Assembly: GCF_029714425.1 (NCBI RefSeq) | Contig: NZ_CP121668.1 | Span: 2,067,501-2,131,500, forward strand | Source of the DNA: Bradyrhizobium sp. CB2312 | GTDB lineage: Bacteria > Pseudomonadota > Alphaproteobacteria > Rhizobiales > Xanthobacteraceae | Direction: 5' to 3' | Length of the DNA stretch: 64,000 bases | Shown here: positions 33,194 through 41,751 of the stretch, piece by piece | Layout of the letters: each line of letters starts with the position of its first letter | How positions within the stretch are numbered: position 1 is the first letter of the stretch | Made by a program: the position numbers and the translations under genes | Notes under the pieces: model-generated | Database searches by the model: none | Told to the model about the DNA's origin: nothing | What the model saw: the letters and a program-made list of their open reading frames with translations, nothing else

Positions 33194-34855
33194 ATGACCA
33201 TTCGCAACACCCGCACCGGGGGCCAGATCCTGATCGATCAGCTCGTCGCCCAAGGCGTCGAGCGCGTCACCTGCGTGCCGGGCGAGAGCTATCTGGCCGC
33301 GCTCGATGCGCTGCATGACAGCCCGATCGACGTCGTGATCTGCCGCGCCGAAGGCGGCGCTGCGATGATGGCGGAAGCCTATGGCAAGCTCACCGGACGG
33401 CCCGGCGTTTGCTTCGTCACGCGCGGCCCCGGCGCGACCAATGCCAGCCACGGCGTCCACATCGCGATGCAGGATTCGACGCCGATGATCCTGTTCGTCG
33501 GCCAGGTCGATACCGGCATGCGCGAGCGCGAGGCGTTCCAGGAGCTCGACTACAAGGCGGTGTTCGGCTCCATGGCGAAATGGGCGGTCGAGATCGACCG
33601 CCCCGACCGCATCCCCGAGCTGGTCGCGCGCGCCTTCCGCGTCGCGATGCAGGGCCGCCCCGGTCCCGTCGTGATCGCGCTGCCGGAGAACATGCTGACC
33701 GAAACCGCCGCCGTTGCCGATGCCATGCGCATCGAGCCGGCCGTGAGCTGGCCGGCGCCATCAGATCTCGAGCGCGTCGGCGCGATGCTCGCGAGCGCCA
33801 AGGCGCCGCTCGTCATCCTCGGCGGCTCGCGCTGGACCGATGAAGCGACCAAGAGCATCGCGCGCTTTGCCGAGCGGTTCGACCTTCCGGTCGCGACCTC
33901 GTTCCGCCGGGCCTCGCTGATCGATGCCGACCATTCGCATTATGCCGGCGATCTCGGCATCGGGCCGAGCCCGGGCCTGAAGGCGCGCATCGACAACGCC
34001 GACGTCGTTCTGCTGATCGGCGGCCGCATGTCGGAGATGCCGTCCTCGTCCTACACGCTGCTCGAGATTCCGACCCCGCAGCAGAAGCTGATCCATGTGC
34101 ATCCGGGCTCGGAAGAGCTCGGCCGCGTCTATCAGCCGGCGCTGGCGATCCAGGCGACCCCCGCCGCCTTCGCTGCCGCCGTCGAGACGCTGAAGCCGTC
34201 AGGCGCGGTGGCCTGGAAGGGCGAGGCGGCGAAGGCGCACGCCGATTACCTCGCCTGGACCGACAAGGCGCGCGAGCTGCCGGGCACGTTCCAGTACGGC
34301 CAGGTCATGACCTGGCTGCGCGACCGGCTGCCGAAGGACGCGATCGTCTGCAACGGCGCCGGCAACTATGCCGGCTGGATCCATCGCCATCACCGCTTCC
34401 ACAGCTTCGCCGCCCAGCTCGCGCCGACCTCGGGCTCCATGGGCTACGGCGTGCCCGCGGGCGTGCTGGCCAAGCGTCAATATCCGGATCGCGTCGTCGT
34501 CGCGTTTGCCGGCGACGGCTGCTTCCTGATGAACGGGCAGGAATTCGCGACCGCCGTGCAGTACGACGCGCCGCTGATCGTGATCGTCGTCGACAATTCG
34601 CAATACGGCACCATCCGCATGCACCAGGAGCGCGACTATCCCGGGCGCGTCGTCGGCACCCAGCTGAAGAACCCCGACTTCGCGATGTATGCGAAGGCGT
34701 TCGGCGGCCATGGCGAGCGGGTCGAGCGCACCGAAGAATTCGCGCCGGCGTTCGAGCGGGCGCTGGCCTCGGGCAAGCCGGCGATCCTCCACTGCATCAT
34801 CGATCCGCGCGCGATCTCGGTCGGCAAGGATTTCACGCCCGCGGTGAAGGCGTAG
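33194..34855 (+). CDS. Thiamine diphosphate-dependent enzyme, acetolactate synthase family
   Basis: A 553-residue three-domain ThDP enzyme. The PYR domain has the catalytic Glu in VICRAEGGAAMMAEAYGKL. The middle domain lacks FAD-binding hallmarks. The PP domain binds ThDP-Mg through GDGCFLMNGQEF (GDG at residues 440-442) and ends the motif with VDNSQYG. The family includes acetolactate synthase, glyoxylate carboligase and several oxoacid decarboxylases; it is not clearly IlvB because no regulatory subunit is present. A GGGAG box precedes the ATG. The next gene starts 3 bases after its stop. Confidence 0.85.
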   Translation: MTIRNTRTGGQILIDQLVAQGVERVTCVPGESYLAALDALHDSPIDVVICRAEGGAAMMAEAYGKLTGRPGVCFVTRGPGATNASHGVHIAMQDSTPMILFVGQVDTGMREREAFQELDYKAVFGSMAKWAVEIDRPDRIPELVARAFRVAMQGRPGPVVIALPENMLTETAAVADAMRIEPAVSWPAPSDLERVGAMLASAKAPLVILGGSRWTDEATKSIARFAERFDLPVATSFRRASLIDADHSHYAGDLGIGPSPGLKARIDNADVVLLIGGRMSEMPSSSYTLLEIPTPQQKLIHVHPGSEELGRVYQPALAIQATPAAFAAAVETLKPSGAVAWKGEAAKAHADYLAWTDKARELPGTFQYGQVMTWLRDRLPKDAIVCNGAGNYAGWIHRHHRFHSFAAQLAPTSGSMGYGVPAGVLAKRQYPDRVVVAFAGDGCFLMNGQEFATAVQYDAPLIVIVVDNSQYGTIRMHQERDYPGRVVGTQLKNPDFAMYAKAFGGHGERVERTEEFAPAFERALASGKPAILHCIIDPRAISVGKDFTPAVKA

Positions 34856-34858
34856 GCG

Positions 34859-36124
34859 ATGGCGGCGGACCGCCACGTCGCGATCATCGGCGCCGGCGCG
34901 GTCGGCGTGATCAGCGCCATCGAGGCGCTGCGCGAGGGCCATCGCGTCACGCTGATCGATCCGGGCGAGCCCGGCGGCGAGCAGGCGGCGAGCTACGGCA
35001 ATGCCGGCTGGCTCTCCTCGCATTCGGTGATCCCGCCGGCGGAGCCGGGCGTCTGGAAGAAGGTGCCGGGCTATCTGATGGATCCGCTCGGCCCGCTCGC
35101 GATCCGCTGGTCTTACTTGCCGAAGGCCTTGCCTTGGCTGATCAAGTATTTGTTGTCAGGCTGGACCGAGGCGCGGGTCGAGAAGACGGCCTTCGCACTG
35201 CGTGATCTCCTCAAGGACGCGCCGCTGCTGCACCGGAAGCTCGCCGAAGAAGCCGGTGTGCCTGAGCTGGTCGAGCGCAACGGCGTGATGCACATCTTCC
35301 CCTCGCGCGGCAATTTCGACAACGATCTCGGCTGGCGTCTGCGCAAGAAGGTCGGCGTCGAATGGATGGAGCTCAATGCCGACGAGATGCGCCAGCGCGA
35401 GCCGGACCTGCATCCGCGCTATACCTTTGGCGTCGTGGTGGAGGAAGCCGGCCGCTGCCGCGATCCCGGCGCTTATGTTGCGGCGCTTGCCAATCATGCG
35501 ATCGCCAGTGGTGCGAAGCAGGTGCGGGCCAAGGCGACCGGTCTGAAGCTCTCCGGCAACAAGCTCGTCGCCGTCATCACCGAGACCGGTGAGGTTCCTT
35601 GCGATGCTGCCGTCGTCGCGGCCGGCGCGCGGTCAAAACAGCTCACCGCATCGGTCGGCGATCCCCTGCCGCTCGAGACCGAGCGCGGCTATCACGTCAT
35701 GATCGAGAATCCGGAGTCAGGTCCCCGCAGCTCGATGATGGCATCCGACGCCAAGATGGTGGTGAACTGGACCAACAAGGGTCTGCGCGCCGCCGGCACG
35801 GTCGAAATCGCGGGCCTCGAGGCTGCGCCGAACTGGAAGCGCGCCGAGATCCTGCGCGACCATCTCCTCAGCATGTTCCCGAAGCTGCCGAAGGACATTC
35901 CGTCCTCGCGCATCAAGACCTGGTTCGGCCATCGCCCGAGCATGCCCGACGGACTACCCTGCATCGGCCATGCGCGCGCCTCGCGCGACATCGTCTACGC
36001 CTTCGGCCACGGCCATGTCGGCCTGGTCGGCTCGGCCCGCACCGGCCGTCTCGTCGCCCAGCTTCTGAGCGGCAAGACGCCTGAGATTCCGCTGGCGCCG
36101 TTTTCGCCCGCTCGCTTCCTCTGA
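34859..36124 (+). CDS. FAD-dependent D-amino acid dehydrogenase-like (DadA family)
   Basis: The 421-residue protein has the FAD-binding loop HVAIIGAGAVGVISAIEALR at the N-terminus and the DAO-family segment YGNAGWLSSHSVIPPAEPGV. It ends with GHRPSMPDGLPCIGHARA and FGHGHVGLVGSARTGRLVA. DadA-type enzymes oxidise D-amino acids to 2-oxoacids and pass electrons to the respiratory chain. It follows the ThDP enzyme by 3 bases and precedes a racemase-like gene, a plausible racemisation-oxidation pair. Substrate unknown. Confidence 0.86.
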   Translation: MAADRHVAIIGAGAVGVISAIEALREGHRVTLIDPGEPGGEQAASYGNAGWLSSHSVIPPAEPGVWKKVPGYLMDPLGPLAIRWSYLPKALPWLIKYLLSGWTEARVEKTAFALRDLLKDAPLLHRKLAEEAGVPELVERNGVMHIFPSRGNFDNDLGWRLRKKVGVEWMELNADEMRQREPDLHPRYTFGVVVEEAGRCRDPGAYVAALANHAIASGAKQVRAKATGLKLSGNKLVAVITETGEVPCDAAVVAAGARSKQLTASVGDPLPLETERGYHVMIENPESGPRSSMMASDAKMVVNWTNKGLRAAGTVEIAGLEAAPNWKRAEILRDHLLSMFPKLPKDIPSSRIKTWFGHRPSMPDGLPCIGHARASRDIVYAFGHGHVGLVGSARTGRLVAQLLSGKTPEIPLAPFSPARFL

Positions 36125-36133
36125 GGTCGCATC

Positions 36134-36877
36134 ATGACCAGTCCAGCCAACGCATCTTCCCGCATCGCCCGTGGCGGCAAGGCGATCTACGGCGCACCGC
36201 TCGGCATCCTGATGCTGGAAGCACGCTTTCCGCGCATTCCCGGCGACATGGGCAACGGCACGACCTGGCCATTCCCGGTGCTCTATCGTGTGGTGAGTGG
36301 CGCCTCGCCGGAGAAGGTGGTGCTGAAGGGCGCCGCCGGCCTGTTGCCTGACTTCATCGACGCGGCGAAGGACCTGGTTCGGCTCGGCGCCGAGGCCATC
36401 ACCACCAATTGCGGCTTCCTCTCGCTGTTCCAGAAGGAGATCGCGGCCGCCGTCGGCGTGCCGGTCGCGACCTCGTCGCTGATGCAGGTGCCATGGGTGC
36501 AGGCGACGCTGCCGCCGGGCAAGCGCGTCGGCCTCGTCACGGTGTCGGGCTCGACCCTGACGCCGGCCCATCTCGAAGGCGCCGGCGTGCCGCTCGACAC
36601 GCCGCTGGTCGGCACCGAGCACGGCAAGGAATTCTTCCGCGTCCTGATCAAGGCCGAGAAGGACGACATGGACATCGCCCAGGCCGAGCGGGACGTGGTC
36701 GAGGCGGGCAAGGAGCTCGTCGCCAAAAACCCCGATGTCGGCGCGATCGTGCTCGAATGCACCAACATGCCGCCCTATGCGGCGGCATTGCAGGCCGAGG
36801 TGGGGCTGCCCGTCTACGACATCTATTCCATGATCACCTGGTTTCATGCTGGGCTGCGCCCGCGCGCCTTTGCCTGA
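36134..36877 (+). CDS. Aspartate/glutamate racemase family protein
   Basis: The 247-residue product has the two-cysteine layout of PLP-independent racemases: C93 in AITTNCGFLSLFQ and C209 in IVLECTNMPPYA. These cysteines act as paired acid/base in Asp/Glu and hydantoin racemases. It begins 9 bases after the DadA-like gene. The likely role is to interconvert amino-acid enantiomers for the dehydrogenase. The family also contains maleate isomerases and decarboxylases, so the reaction is not certain. Confidence 0.8.
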   Translation: MTSPANASSRIARGGKAIYGAPLGILMLEARFPRIPGDMGNGTTWPFPVLYRVVSGASPEKVVLKGAAGLLPDFIDAAKDLVRLGAEAITTNCGFLSLFQKEIAAAVGVPVATSSLMQVPWVQATLPPGKRVGLVTVSGSTLTPAHLEGAGVPLDTPLVGTEHGKEFFRVLIKAEKDDMDIAQAERDVVEAGKELVAKNPDVGAIVLECTNMPPYAAALQAEVGLPVYDIYSMITWFHAGLRPRAFA

Positions 36878-36977
36878 TTCTTGCTGTCGTAAAGGTCTGA
36901 ACAGGCCTCGCTAACGAGTCGTTTGGATTGCCACGGTCCGCTCGGCCCCGGTATATTTGGATCGTGTTCGGGCTTGA

Positions 36978-37691
36978 ATGCAGTTGATGATGAGCAACGC
37001 GGAACTGACTTCCGATAGTATCGTCGATCGCGTCTATGAGCAGCTCAAGGCGATGGCCGTGAGCTATGAGTTCAAGCCGGGCGAGCGGCTCAACGAGGGT
37101 GAGCTGGCAAAGCGCCTCGGCGTCAGCCGCACGCCGCTGCGTGAAGCGCTCAACCGGCTCAACACCGAAGGCTTCCTGCGCTTCACGCCCGGCAAGGGTT
37201 TCTTCTGCCGCGAGCTCGACGCGCACGAGATCTTCGACCTCTACGAGCTGCGCAAGTCGATCGAGGTCGCCGCGGTCCGCCTCGCCGTCAAGCGCGCGAA
37301 GGACGAGGACATCGACGCGCTCCTGAAATTCCTCGGGGCCACCGGTCCCGATCCCGGCGAGCGCACCTCGGTGGAGCTGGTCGAGCTCGATGAGACCTTC
37401 CACGAACGGCTGATGGCGATGTCCAACAATGCCGAGATGCTGCGCGTCCTGCGCAACGTCAACGCCCGCATCCGCTTCGTGCGCTGGATCGACATGGACC
37501 GCGTCAACCGCTCGAACACCCAGGCCGAGCATCGCGCGGTCGTCGAAGGGTTGAAGGCGCGCAATGAGGAAGCCTGCGTCTCCGTGCTGGAAAAGCACAT
37601 CGACCGCCGCCTCGACCGCATCACCTCCGCGATCAAGGAAGGCTACGCGCAGATCTATATGCCGGCCACGGCGAGATCAGCGGCGAATTGA
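36978..37691 (+). CDS. GntR-family regulator (FCD subfamily)
   Basis: The 237-residue protein has the winged helix at residues 15-75 (SYEFKPGERLNEGELAKRLG, SRTPLREALNRLNTEGFLRF). The FCD ligand domain follows with the metal-type residues D and H in ELDETFHERL and AEHRAVVEGL. It lies between the racemase-like gene and the split decarboxylase genes, on the same strand, and probably regulates them. The operator could not be identified by eye. Confidence 0.87.
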   Translation: MQLMMSNAELTSDSIVDRVYEQLKAMAVSYEFKPGERLNEGELAKRLGVSRTPLREALNRLNTEGFLRFTPGKGFFCRELDAHEIFDLYELRKSIEVAAVRLAVKRAKDEDIDALLKFLGATGPDPGERTSVELVELDETFHERLMAMSNNAEMLRVLRNVNARIRFVRWIDMDRVNRSNTQAEHRAVVEGLKARNEEACVSVLEKHIDRRLDRITSAIKEGYAQIYMPATARSAAN

Positions 37692-37970
37692 GGTTCTTCC
37701 TTTCTTCCTTCTCCCCTTGTGGGAGAAGGTGGCGCGAAGCGCCGGATGAGGGGTATCTCTCCGCGCGTATGGATGCATATGAGTGCGGCGAAAAAGACCC
37801 CTCACCCAAGTGAGTATTTGTCGACCCGCGGCGATGCCCTCTCCCACAAGGGGCGAGGGCGCAGCAATGCGCAGCTATACAATCCCTCGATATCTGCTCA
37901 TGCCAGACGGTCAGAGCTTTCGTGTCGGAACATCGCTAGCGTGCTGCTCGAAATTCACGGAGAACACGCG
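37692..37970. repeat. RIME-like mosaic palindromic element, copy 1
   Basis: The core from 37704 to 37862 has tandem palindromes: TTCTCCCCTTGTGGGAGAA, GGCGCGAAGCGCC and a mirrored right part CCCTCTCCCACAAGGGGCGA. The same architecture (gene-free, CTCACC/GGTGAGG flanks) recurs at 54435-54563 and 55185-55333. It is the rhizobial intergenic mosaic element type. The remainder to 37970 is leader of the next gene. Confidence 0.85.
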
Positions 37971-38513
37971 GTGCACAGCCCTCAACTTAGTCCCGAAGCT
38001 CGCGCTGGCGACGACTGGCCGTCCGAGCTCTATCGCATCCTGAAGGCCGCCGATGTCCGGCAGATGTCCTATGTGCCGGATGCCGGCCACAGCCAGCTCA
38101 TCCGCCTGTTCTCGGCCGACCGCGACGTCACCACCAATGTGCTGACGACGGAGGAGGAGGGCATCGCGATTGCCGCGGGCGCCTGGCTTGGCGGGCAGCG
38201 CAGCGTGCTGCTGATGCAATCGAGTGGTGTCGGCAATTGCATCAACATGCTGTCGCTGTCGGCGATCGGTCGCTTCCCGCTCTTGATGCTGGTGACGATG
38301 CGCGGCGAATGGGCCGAGTTCAATCCCTGGCAGGTGCCGATGAGCCGGGCGACACAGCCGTCGCTGGAGGCGATCGGCCTGAAGGTGATGCGCGCAGAGA
38401 CGGCGGAAGACCTGGTCGAGACCGTCGAATCCGCAGCCTCGCTCGCCTACGAGTCCGACCAGCAGATCGCGGTCCTGATCGGGCAGCGCCTGATCGGCAA
38501 GAAGAAGTGGTGA
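37971..38513 (+). CDS. ThDP-dependent decarboxylase, PYR-domain subunit (sulfopyruvate decarboxylase alpha-like)
   Basis: The 180-residue product consists of one ThDP PYR domain. It contains the catalytic Glu stretch VLTTEEEGIAIAAGAWLGGQ and LLMQSSGVGNCINMLSLSAI. It resembles ComD (alpha subunit) of sulfopyruvate decarboxylase and the N-terminal half of phosphonopyruvate decarboxylase. GTG 37971 with a GGAGA box is chosen; the frame stays open through the upstream repeat, which is not coding. The PP half is encoded by the next gene, 5 bases downstream. Confidence 0.8.
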   Translation: MHSPQLSPEARAGDDWPSELYRILKAADVRQMSYVPDAGHSQLIRLFSADRDVTTNVLTTEEEGIAIAAGAWLGGQRSVLLMQSSGVGNCINMLSLSAIGRFPLLMLVTMRGEWAEFNPWQVPMSRATQPSLEAIGLKVMRAETAEDLVETVESAASLAYESDQQIAVLIGQRLIGKKKW

Positions 38514-38518
38514 TCTCG

Positions 38519-39109
38519 ATGTCCGTTCCGTCTCAGCTCGACCGCCGCGCTGCCGTCGCGGCACTTCTCAAGGATCGCAAGAATACGCTGGTGGTCTCTG
38601 GCCTCGGCTCGCCGACCTACGATCTGCATGCGACCGGCGACCGCGACGACAATTTTTATCTCTGGGGCGCCATGGGCGGCGCCGCGCTGATCGGGCTTGG
38701 TCTCGCGCAGGCGCAGCCTTCCAAACGCGTCCTCGCTCTCACCGGCGACGGCGAGCAGCTGATGGGCCTCGGCGGCATCGCCACCATCGGCGTCGCGCGT
38801 CCAAAGAATCTCGACATCGTCGTGATCGACAACCAGCATTTTGGCGAGACCGGGATGCAGGCCAGCCACACCGGCCGCGGCGTCGATCTGACGGCGATCG
38901 CCACGGCCTGCGGCTTCGCCGCGACCGGAACCGTGCGGACGCTCGAGGAGGTAGAGCACCTCGCCATGCAAATCGCCACACCGGCCGCGGGCCCGCGGCT
39001 TTTTGTCATCAAGGTCAAGGCCGAAAATCCACCGCGCTCGCTGCCCTCGCGCGATGCCGTCTTTATCAAGAACCGGTTCCGTGCTCATCTCGGGTTTGCG
39101 GCGGCTTGA
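38519..39109 (+). CDS. ThDP-dependent decarboxylase, PP-domain subunit (sulfopyruvate decarboxylase beta-like)
   Basis: The 196-residue product is a ThDP PP domain: LALTGDGEQLMGLGGIATIG (GDG at about 76-78), with the motif closing at VVIDNQHFGETGMQ. It pairs with the PYR subunit just upstream, together forming one active enzyme. Relatives act on 2-oxoacids bearing a second acidic group (sulfopyruvate, phosphonopyruvate). ATG 38519 is chosen; GTG 38510 overlapping the previous stop is possible. Confidence 0.8.
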   Translation: MSVPSQLDRRAAVAALLKDRKNTLVVSGLGSPTYDLHATGDRDDNFYLWGAMGGAALIGLGLAQAQPSKRVLALTGDGEQLMGLGGIATIGVARPKNLDIVVIDNQHFGETGMQASHTGRGVDLTAIATACGFAATGTVRTLEEVEHLAMQIATPAAGPRLFVIKVKAENPPRSLPSRDAVFIKNRFRAHLGFAAA

Positions 39110-39165
39110 ACCGGAGTCTTATCCGGGATAGCTCGCTGCCTGAGCAGCTATCCTGGAGTAAGACC

Positions 39166-39945
39166 ATGAAACTATCCGGCAAGGTCGCCGCCATCACCGG
39201 CGCAGCACGCGGCATCGGCAAGGCCTGCGCGAAGCGATTCCTCGACGACGGCGTCAAGGTCGTCATCTCGGATGTCGATGCCGATGGTCTGGCCAAGACG
39301 GCCGCCGAACTCGGGCGGCCGGCCGCCTTGCGGACTGTCGTGGGTAATGTCGCCAAGCGCGCCGACGTGGACCAGCTCGTCGCCACTGCCGTGAAGGAAT
39401 TCGGCCGGCTCGACATCATGGTCAACAATGCCGGCGTCGCCCGCAACCGTGACATCCTGGAGATCTCCGAAGCGGAATTCGACGAAATCATCGGCATCAA
39501 CTTGAAGGGCGCGTTCTTCGGTGTGCAGGCGGCCGCCAAGCAGATGATTGCGCAGGGCGGCGGTGGCGTCATCATCAACATGTCCTCGGTGAACGCGCTG
39601 CTGGCGATCCCGGCGCTGGCGACCTACGCCATGTCCAAGGGCGGCATGAAGCAGCTCACGTCGGTCGCTGCCGTCGCGCTCGCCCCGCACAACATCCGCG
39701 TCGTGGCGGTCGGGCCGGGGACGATTTTGACCGACATGGTGGCGTCGTCCATCTACACCTCGGAGGAGGCCCGCAAGACCGTGATGTCACGCACGCCGGC
39801 CGGTCGTGGCGGCGAGCCAAGCGAGGTCGCCTCCGTCGTCGCGTTTCTCGCGAGCGACGATGCGTCCTACATCACCGGACAGACCATCTATCCGGATGGC
39901 GGCCGGCTGATCCTGAACTACACGGTGCCGGTGAAGGACAAGTAG
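39166..39945 (+). CDS. Short-chain dehydrogenase/reductase
   Basis: A classical SDR of 259 residues. The cofactor loop is TGAARGIGKACAKRF, with NNAGVA, catalytic Ser in INMSSVNALLAIP, and YxxxK as YAMSKGGMK. Asp in ISDVDADGL after the second strand favours NAD over NADP. It lies 56 bases after the decarboxylase beta-like gene and may act on the aldehyde or hydroxyacid of that pathway. ATG 39166 has a TGGAG ribosome site. Confidence 0.88.
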   Translation: MKLSGKVAAITGAARGIGKACAKRFLDDGVKVVISDVDADGLAKTAAELGRPAALRTVVGNVAKRADVDQLVATAVKEFGRLDIMVNNAGVARNRDILEISEAEFDEIIGINLKGAFFGVQAAAKQMIAQGGGGVIINMSSVNALLAIPALATYAMSKGGMKQLTSVAAVALAPHNIRVVAVGPGTILTDMVASSIYTSEEARKTVMSRTPAGRGGEPSEVASVVAFLASDDASYITGQTIYPDGGRLILNYTVPVKDK

Positions 39946-39952
39946 GGCCTAA

Positions 39953-40022
39953 AGCATGATCCGGAAAAGTGCGCAGCGGTTTTCCCTCGCGACAAAAGCG
40001 CGTTTGCGCGGAGATCATGCGC
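39953..40022. repeat. Palindromic intergenic repeat, family A copy 2
   Basis: GCATGATC at 39954-39961 and GATCATGC at 40013-40020 bound an interior nearly identical to copy 1 (GCAGCGGTTTTCCCTCGCGA). It lies between convergent genes and is followed by an AAAGCGCGATGA/TCATCGCGCT hairpin (about 40033-40073). That hairpin could terminate both transcripts. Confidence 0.85.
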
Positions 40023-40071
40023 AAACAACAAGCTAAAGCGCGATGACGATTCATCCTGATCTCATCGCGCT

Positions 40072-40899
40072 CTAAGACTTCACCGCGCCCGACGTCATGC
40101 CGTCGATGAACTGGCGCTGCAGCAGGACGAAGATCACGACGATCGGCAATACGATCGTCACGGCCGCGGCGAGCATCTCGCCCCAGTCGGTCGAATACTG
40201 GCCGGTGAGATTGTAGAAGCGGACGATCGCCGTGACGTTGCTGTCGTTCTGCAGGAACGTCACGGCAATGACGAACTCGTTCCAGGCGTTCAATCCGACG
40301 ATGATGGCGACCGTGAGCAGTCCCGGCCGCATCATCGGCAGGATCACGTGGAAGAAGGTCTGCCACGGCTTTGCGCCATCGACTTGTGCCGCTTCCTCCA
40401 GCGCGACGGGAATAGCCAGCGCATAGGTACGCAAGAGGAAGATCGCGAAGGGCGAGAACATCGCGGTGTAGATCAGTGCCACGGCGGGAATCGAATTGAC
40501 GAGGCCGAGCTTCGCGAAGATGAAATAGAGCGGGTAGAGGTAGAGCTGCACTGGGACGGTGATCGTGGCCATGAAGTAGAAGGTGATGAAGCGCCAGAAC
40601 TTGCCCTTCTGCCGTGCCAGAACGTAGGCGCAGGGCGTCGCGGTGACGCAGACCATCACGATGGTCAGGATCGCGACCTCGGCGCTGTGCAGCAGGCTCG
40701 GCCCAAGCTGGGCGTTGCGCCAGGCCGAGGAAAAATTCTCCCAGTGCAGTTGGGACGGCAGCGCCAGTGGATTGCTGCCGATCTCGACCGTCGTCTTCAG
40801 CGCGTTCATCACGGCGAGCACGATCGGCAGCAGAGAGCTGAACGACGCGACGCCGATCAGCCCGAGGGCGAACGTCCTGCTCCAGCGATCTCCGATCAT
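40072..40899 (-). CDS. Sugar ABC transporter permease, MalG/CUT1 type
   Basis: The 275-residue protein has six membrane helices and the CUT1 permease EAA loop ALEEAAQVDGAKPWQTFFHV, followed by ILPMMRPGLLTVAIIVGLNA. ATG 40899 overlaps the stop of the upstream permease gene (ATGA). It is the third gene of a binding protein-permease-permease operon. The operon has no ATPase, so a shared MsmK/UgpC-like ATPase must be supplied from elsewhere. Confidence 0.92.
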   Translation of the reverse strand: MIGDRWSRTFALGLIGVASFSSLLPIVLAVMNALKTTVEIGSNPLALPSQLHWENFSSAWRNAQLGPSLLHSAEVAILTIVMVCVTATPCAYVLARQKGKFWRFITFYFMATITVPVQLYLYPLYFIFAKLGLVNSIPAVALIYTAMFSPFAIFLLRTYALAIPVALEEAAQVDGAKPWQTFFHVILPMMRPGLLTVAIIVGLNAWNEFVIAVTFLQNDSNVTAIVRFYNLTGQYSTDWGEMLAAAVTIVLPIVVIFVLLQRQFIDGMTSGAVKS

Positions 40900-41744
40900 G
40901 TCGATTGCGCGTCGTCGGTGATCTGGAGCCAGAGATAGATGGCGGTGGCGCACAGGCCAAACAGGCTCATGACGCAAGCTGCCGCCGCGGCCTGGCCGAC
41001 GTCGCCCTCGAAGAAGGCGTGGCGGTAGGCAAACGTCGCCAGCACCTCGCTGCCATAGGCGGGGCCGCCACGGGTGACGATGAAGATGAACTCGAACACC
41101 TGGAACGACCAGATCACGGTGAGAATGAGCATGAGTGTCAGCGTGGGGCGAATGCCCGGCAGCAGCACGTAGCGGAACAGCGCGAAGAAACCGGCGCCGT
41201 CGAGGCGCGCCGCCTCGATCTGGTCGACGCTGATCTGCCGCATCGCCGCCAGGAAGACGACGGCGAGAAAGCCCCACCAGTGCCAGATGTCGACCGCGGC
41301 AACCGCGTAGAGCGAACGGTCGGGGTCGGCGAGGGGATCGGAGATCGAAAAGCCGTGCTCGTTCAGCCACGCGACGATTCCGGTCGCCGGGCTGAAGATC
41401 ATGCCTTGGAAGATGCGCCCGGTCACTGCGACCGCGATGATGCGCGGCAGGAAGATGATCGACTGCACGACGATGCGCGCCTTCGGCGCCATCAGCAGCG
41501 CCGCGGCCATCACCAGCGCAAGGCAAACCGGAACGGTAAGGAAGATCGCGGTCCAGATGAAGTTGTTGGTCAGCGCCGACCAGAACACGGGATCGGCGGC
41601 CATGTTCTGGAAATTGGCGAGGCCCGCCCAAACCGGCGTCCCGACGCCATCCCAGATGAAGAACGCCGCCGTGAATGTCAGCACGGCGGGCACCAGGATG
41701 ATGCAGATATTGATCAGCAGCGCCGGGAGCGCGAACAGCCACAT
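40896..41744 (-). CDS. Sugar ABC transporter permease, MalF/CUT1 type
   Basis: The 282-residue protein has six membrane helices and the EAA loop QIEAARLDGAGFFALFRYVL followed by LPGIRPTLTLMLILTVIWSF. This marks it as the MalF-like partner in a CUT1 sugar transporter. It starts 7 bases after the binding-protein stop and overlaps the next permease by four bases. Confidence 0.92.
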   Translation of the reverse strand: MWLFALPALLINICIILVPAVLTFTAAFFIWDGVGTPVWAGLANFQNMAADPVFWSALTNNFIWTAIFLTVPVCLALVMAAALLMAPKARIVVQSIIFLPRIIAVAVTGRIFQGMIFSPATGIVAWLNEHGFSISDPLADPDRSLYAVAAVDIWHWWGFLAVVFLAAMRQISVDQIEAARLDGAGFFALFRYVLLPGIRPTLTLMLILTVIWSFQVFEFIFIVTRGGPAYGSEVLATFAYRHAFFEGDVGQAAAAACVMSLFGLCATAIYLWLQITDDAQST

Positions 41745-41751
41745 CTCGAGA

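Noticed and set aside
33194..34855. Sulfoacetaldehyde acetyltransferase (Xsc) as identity for the ThDP enzyme
   Set aside because: Its N-terminus and length do not match Xsc; only the general acetolactate synthase family can be supported.
37719..37970. In-frame extension of the decarboxylase PYR subunit
   Set aside because: It translates a RIME-like repeat; GTG 37971 with a ribosome site gives a normal PYR-domain start.
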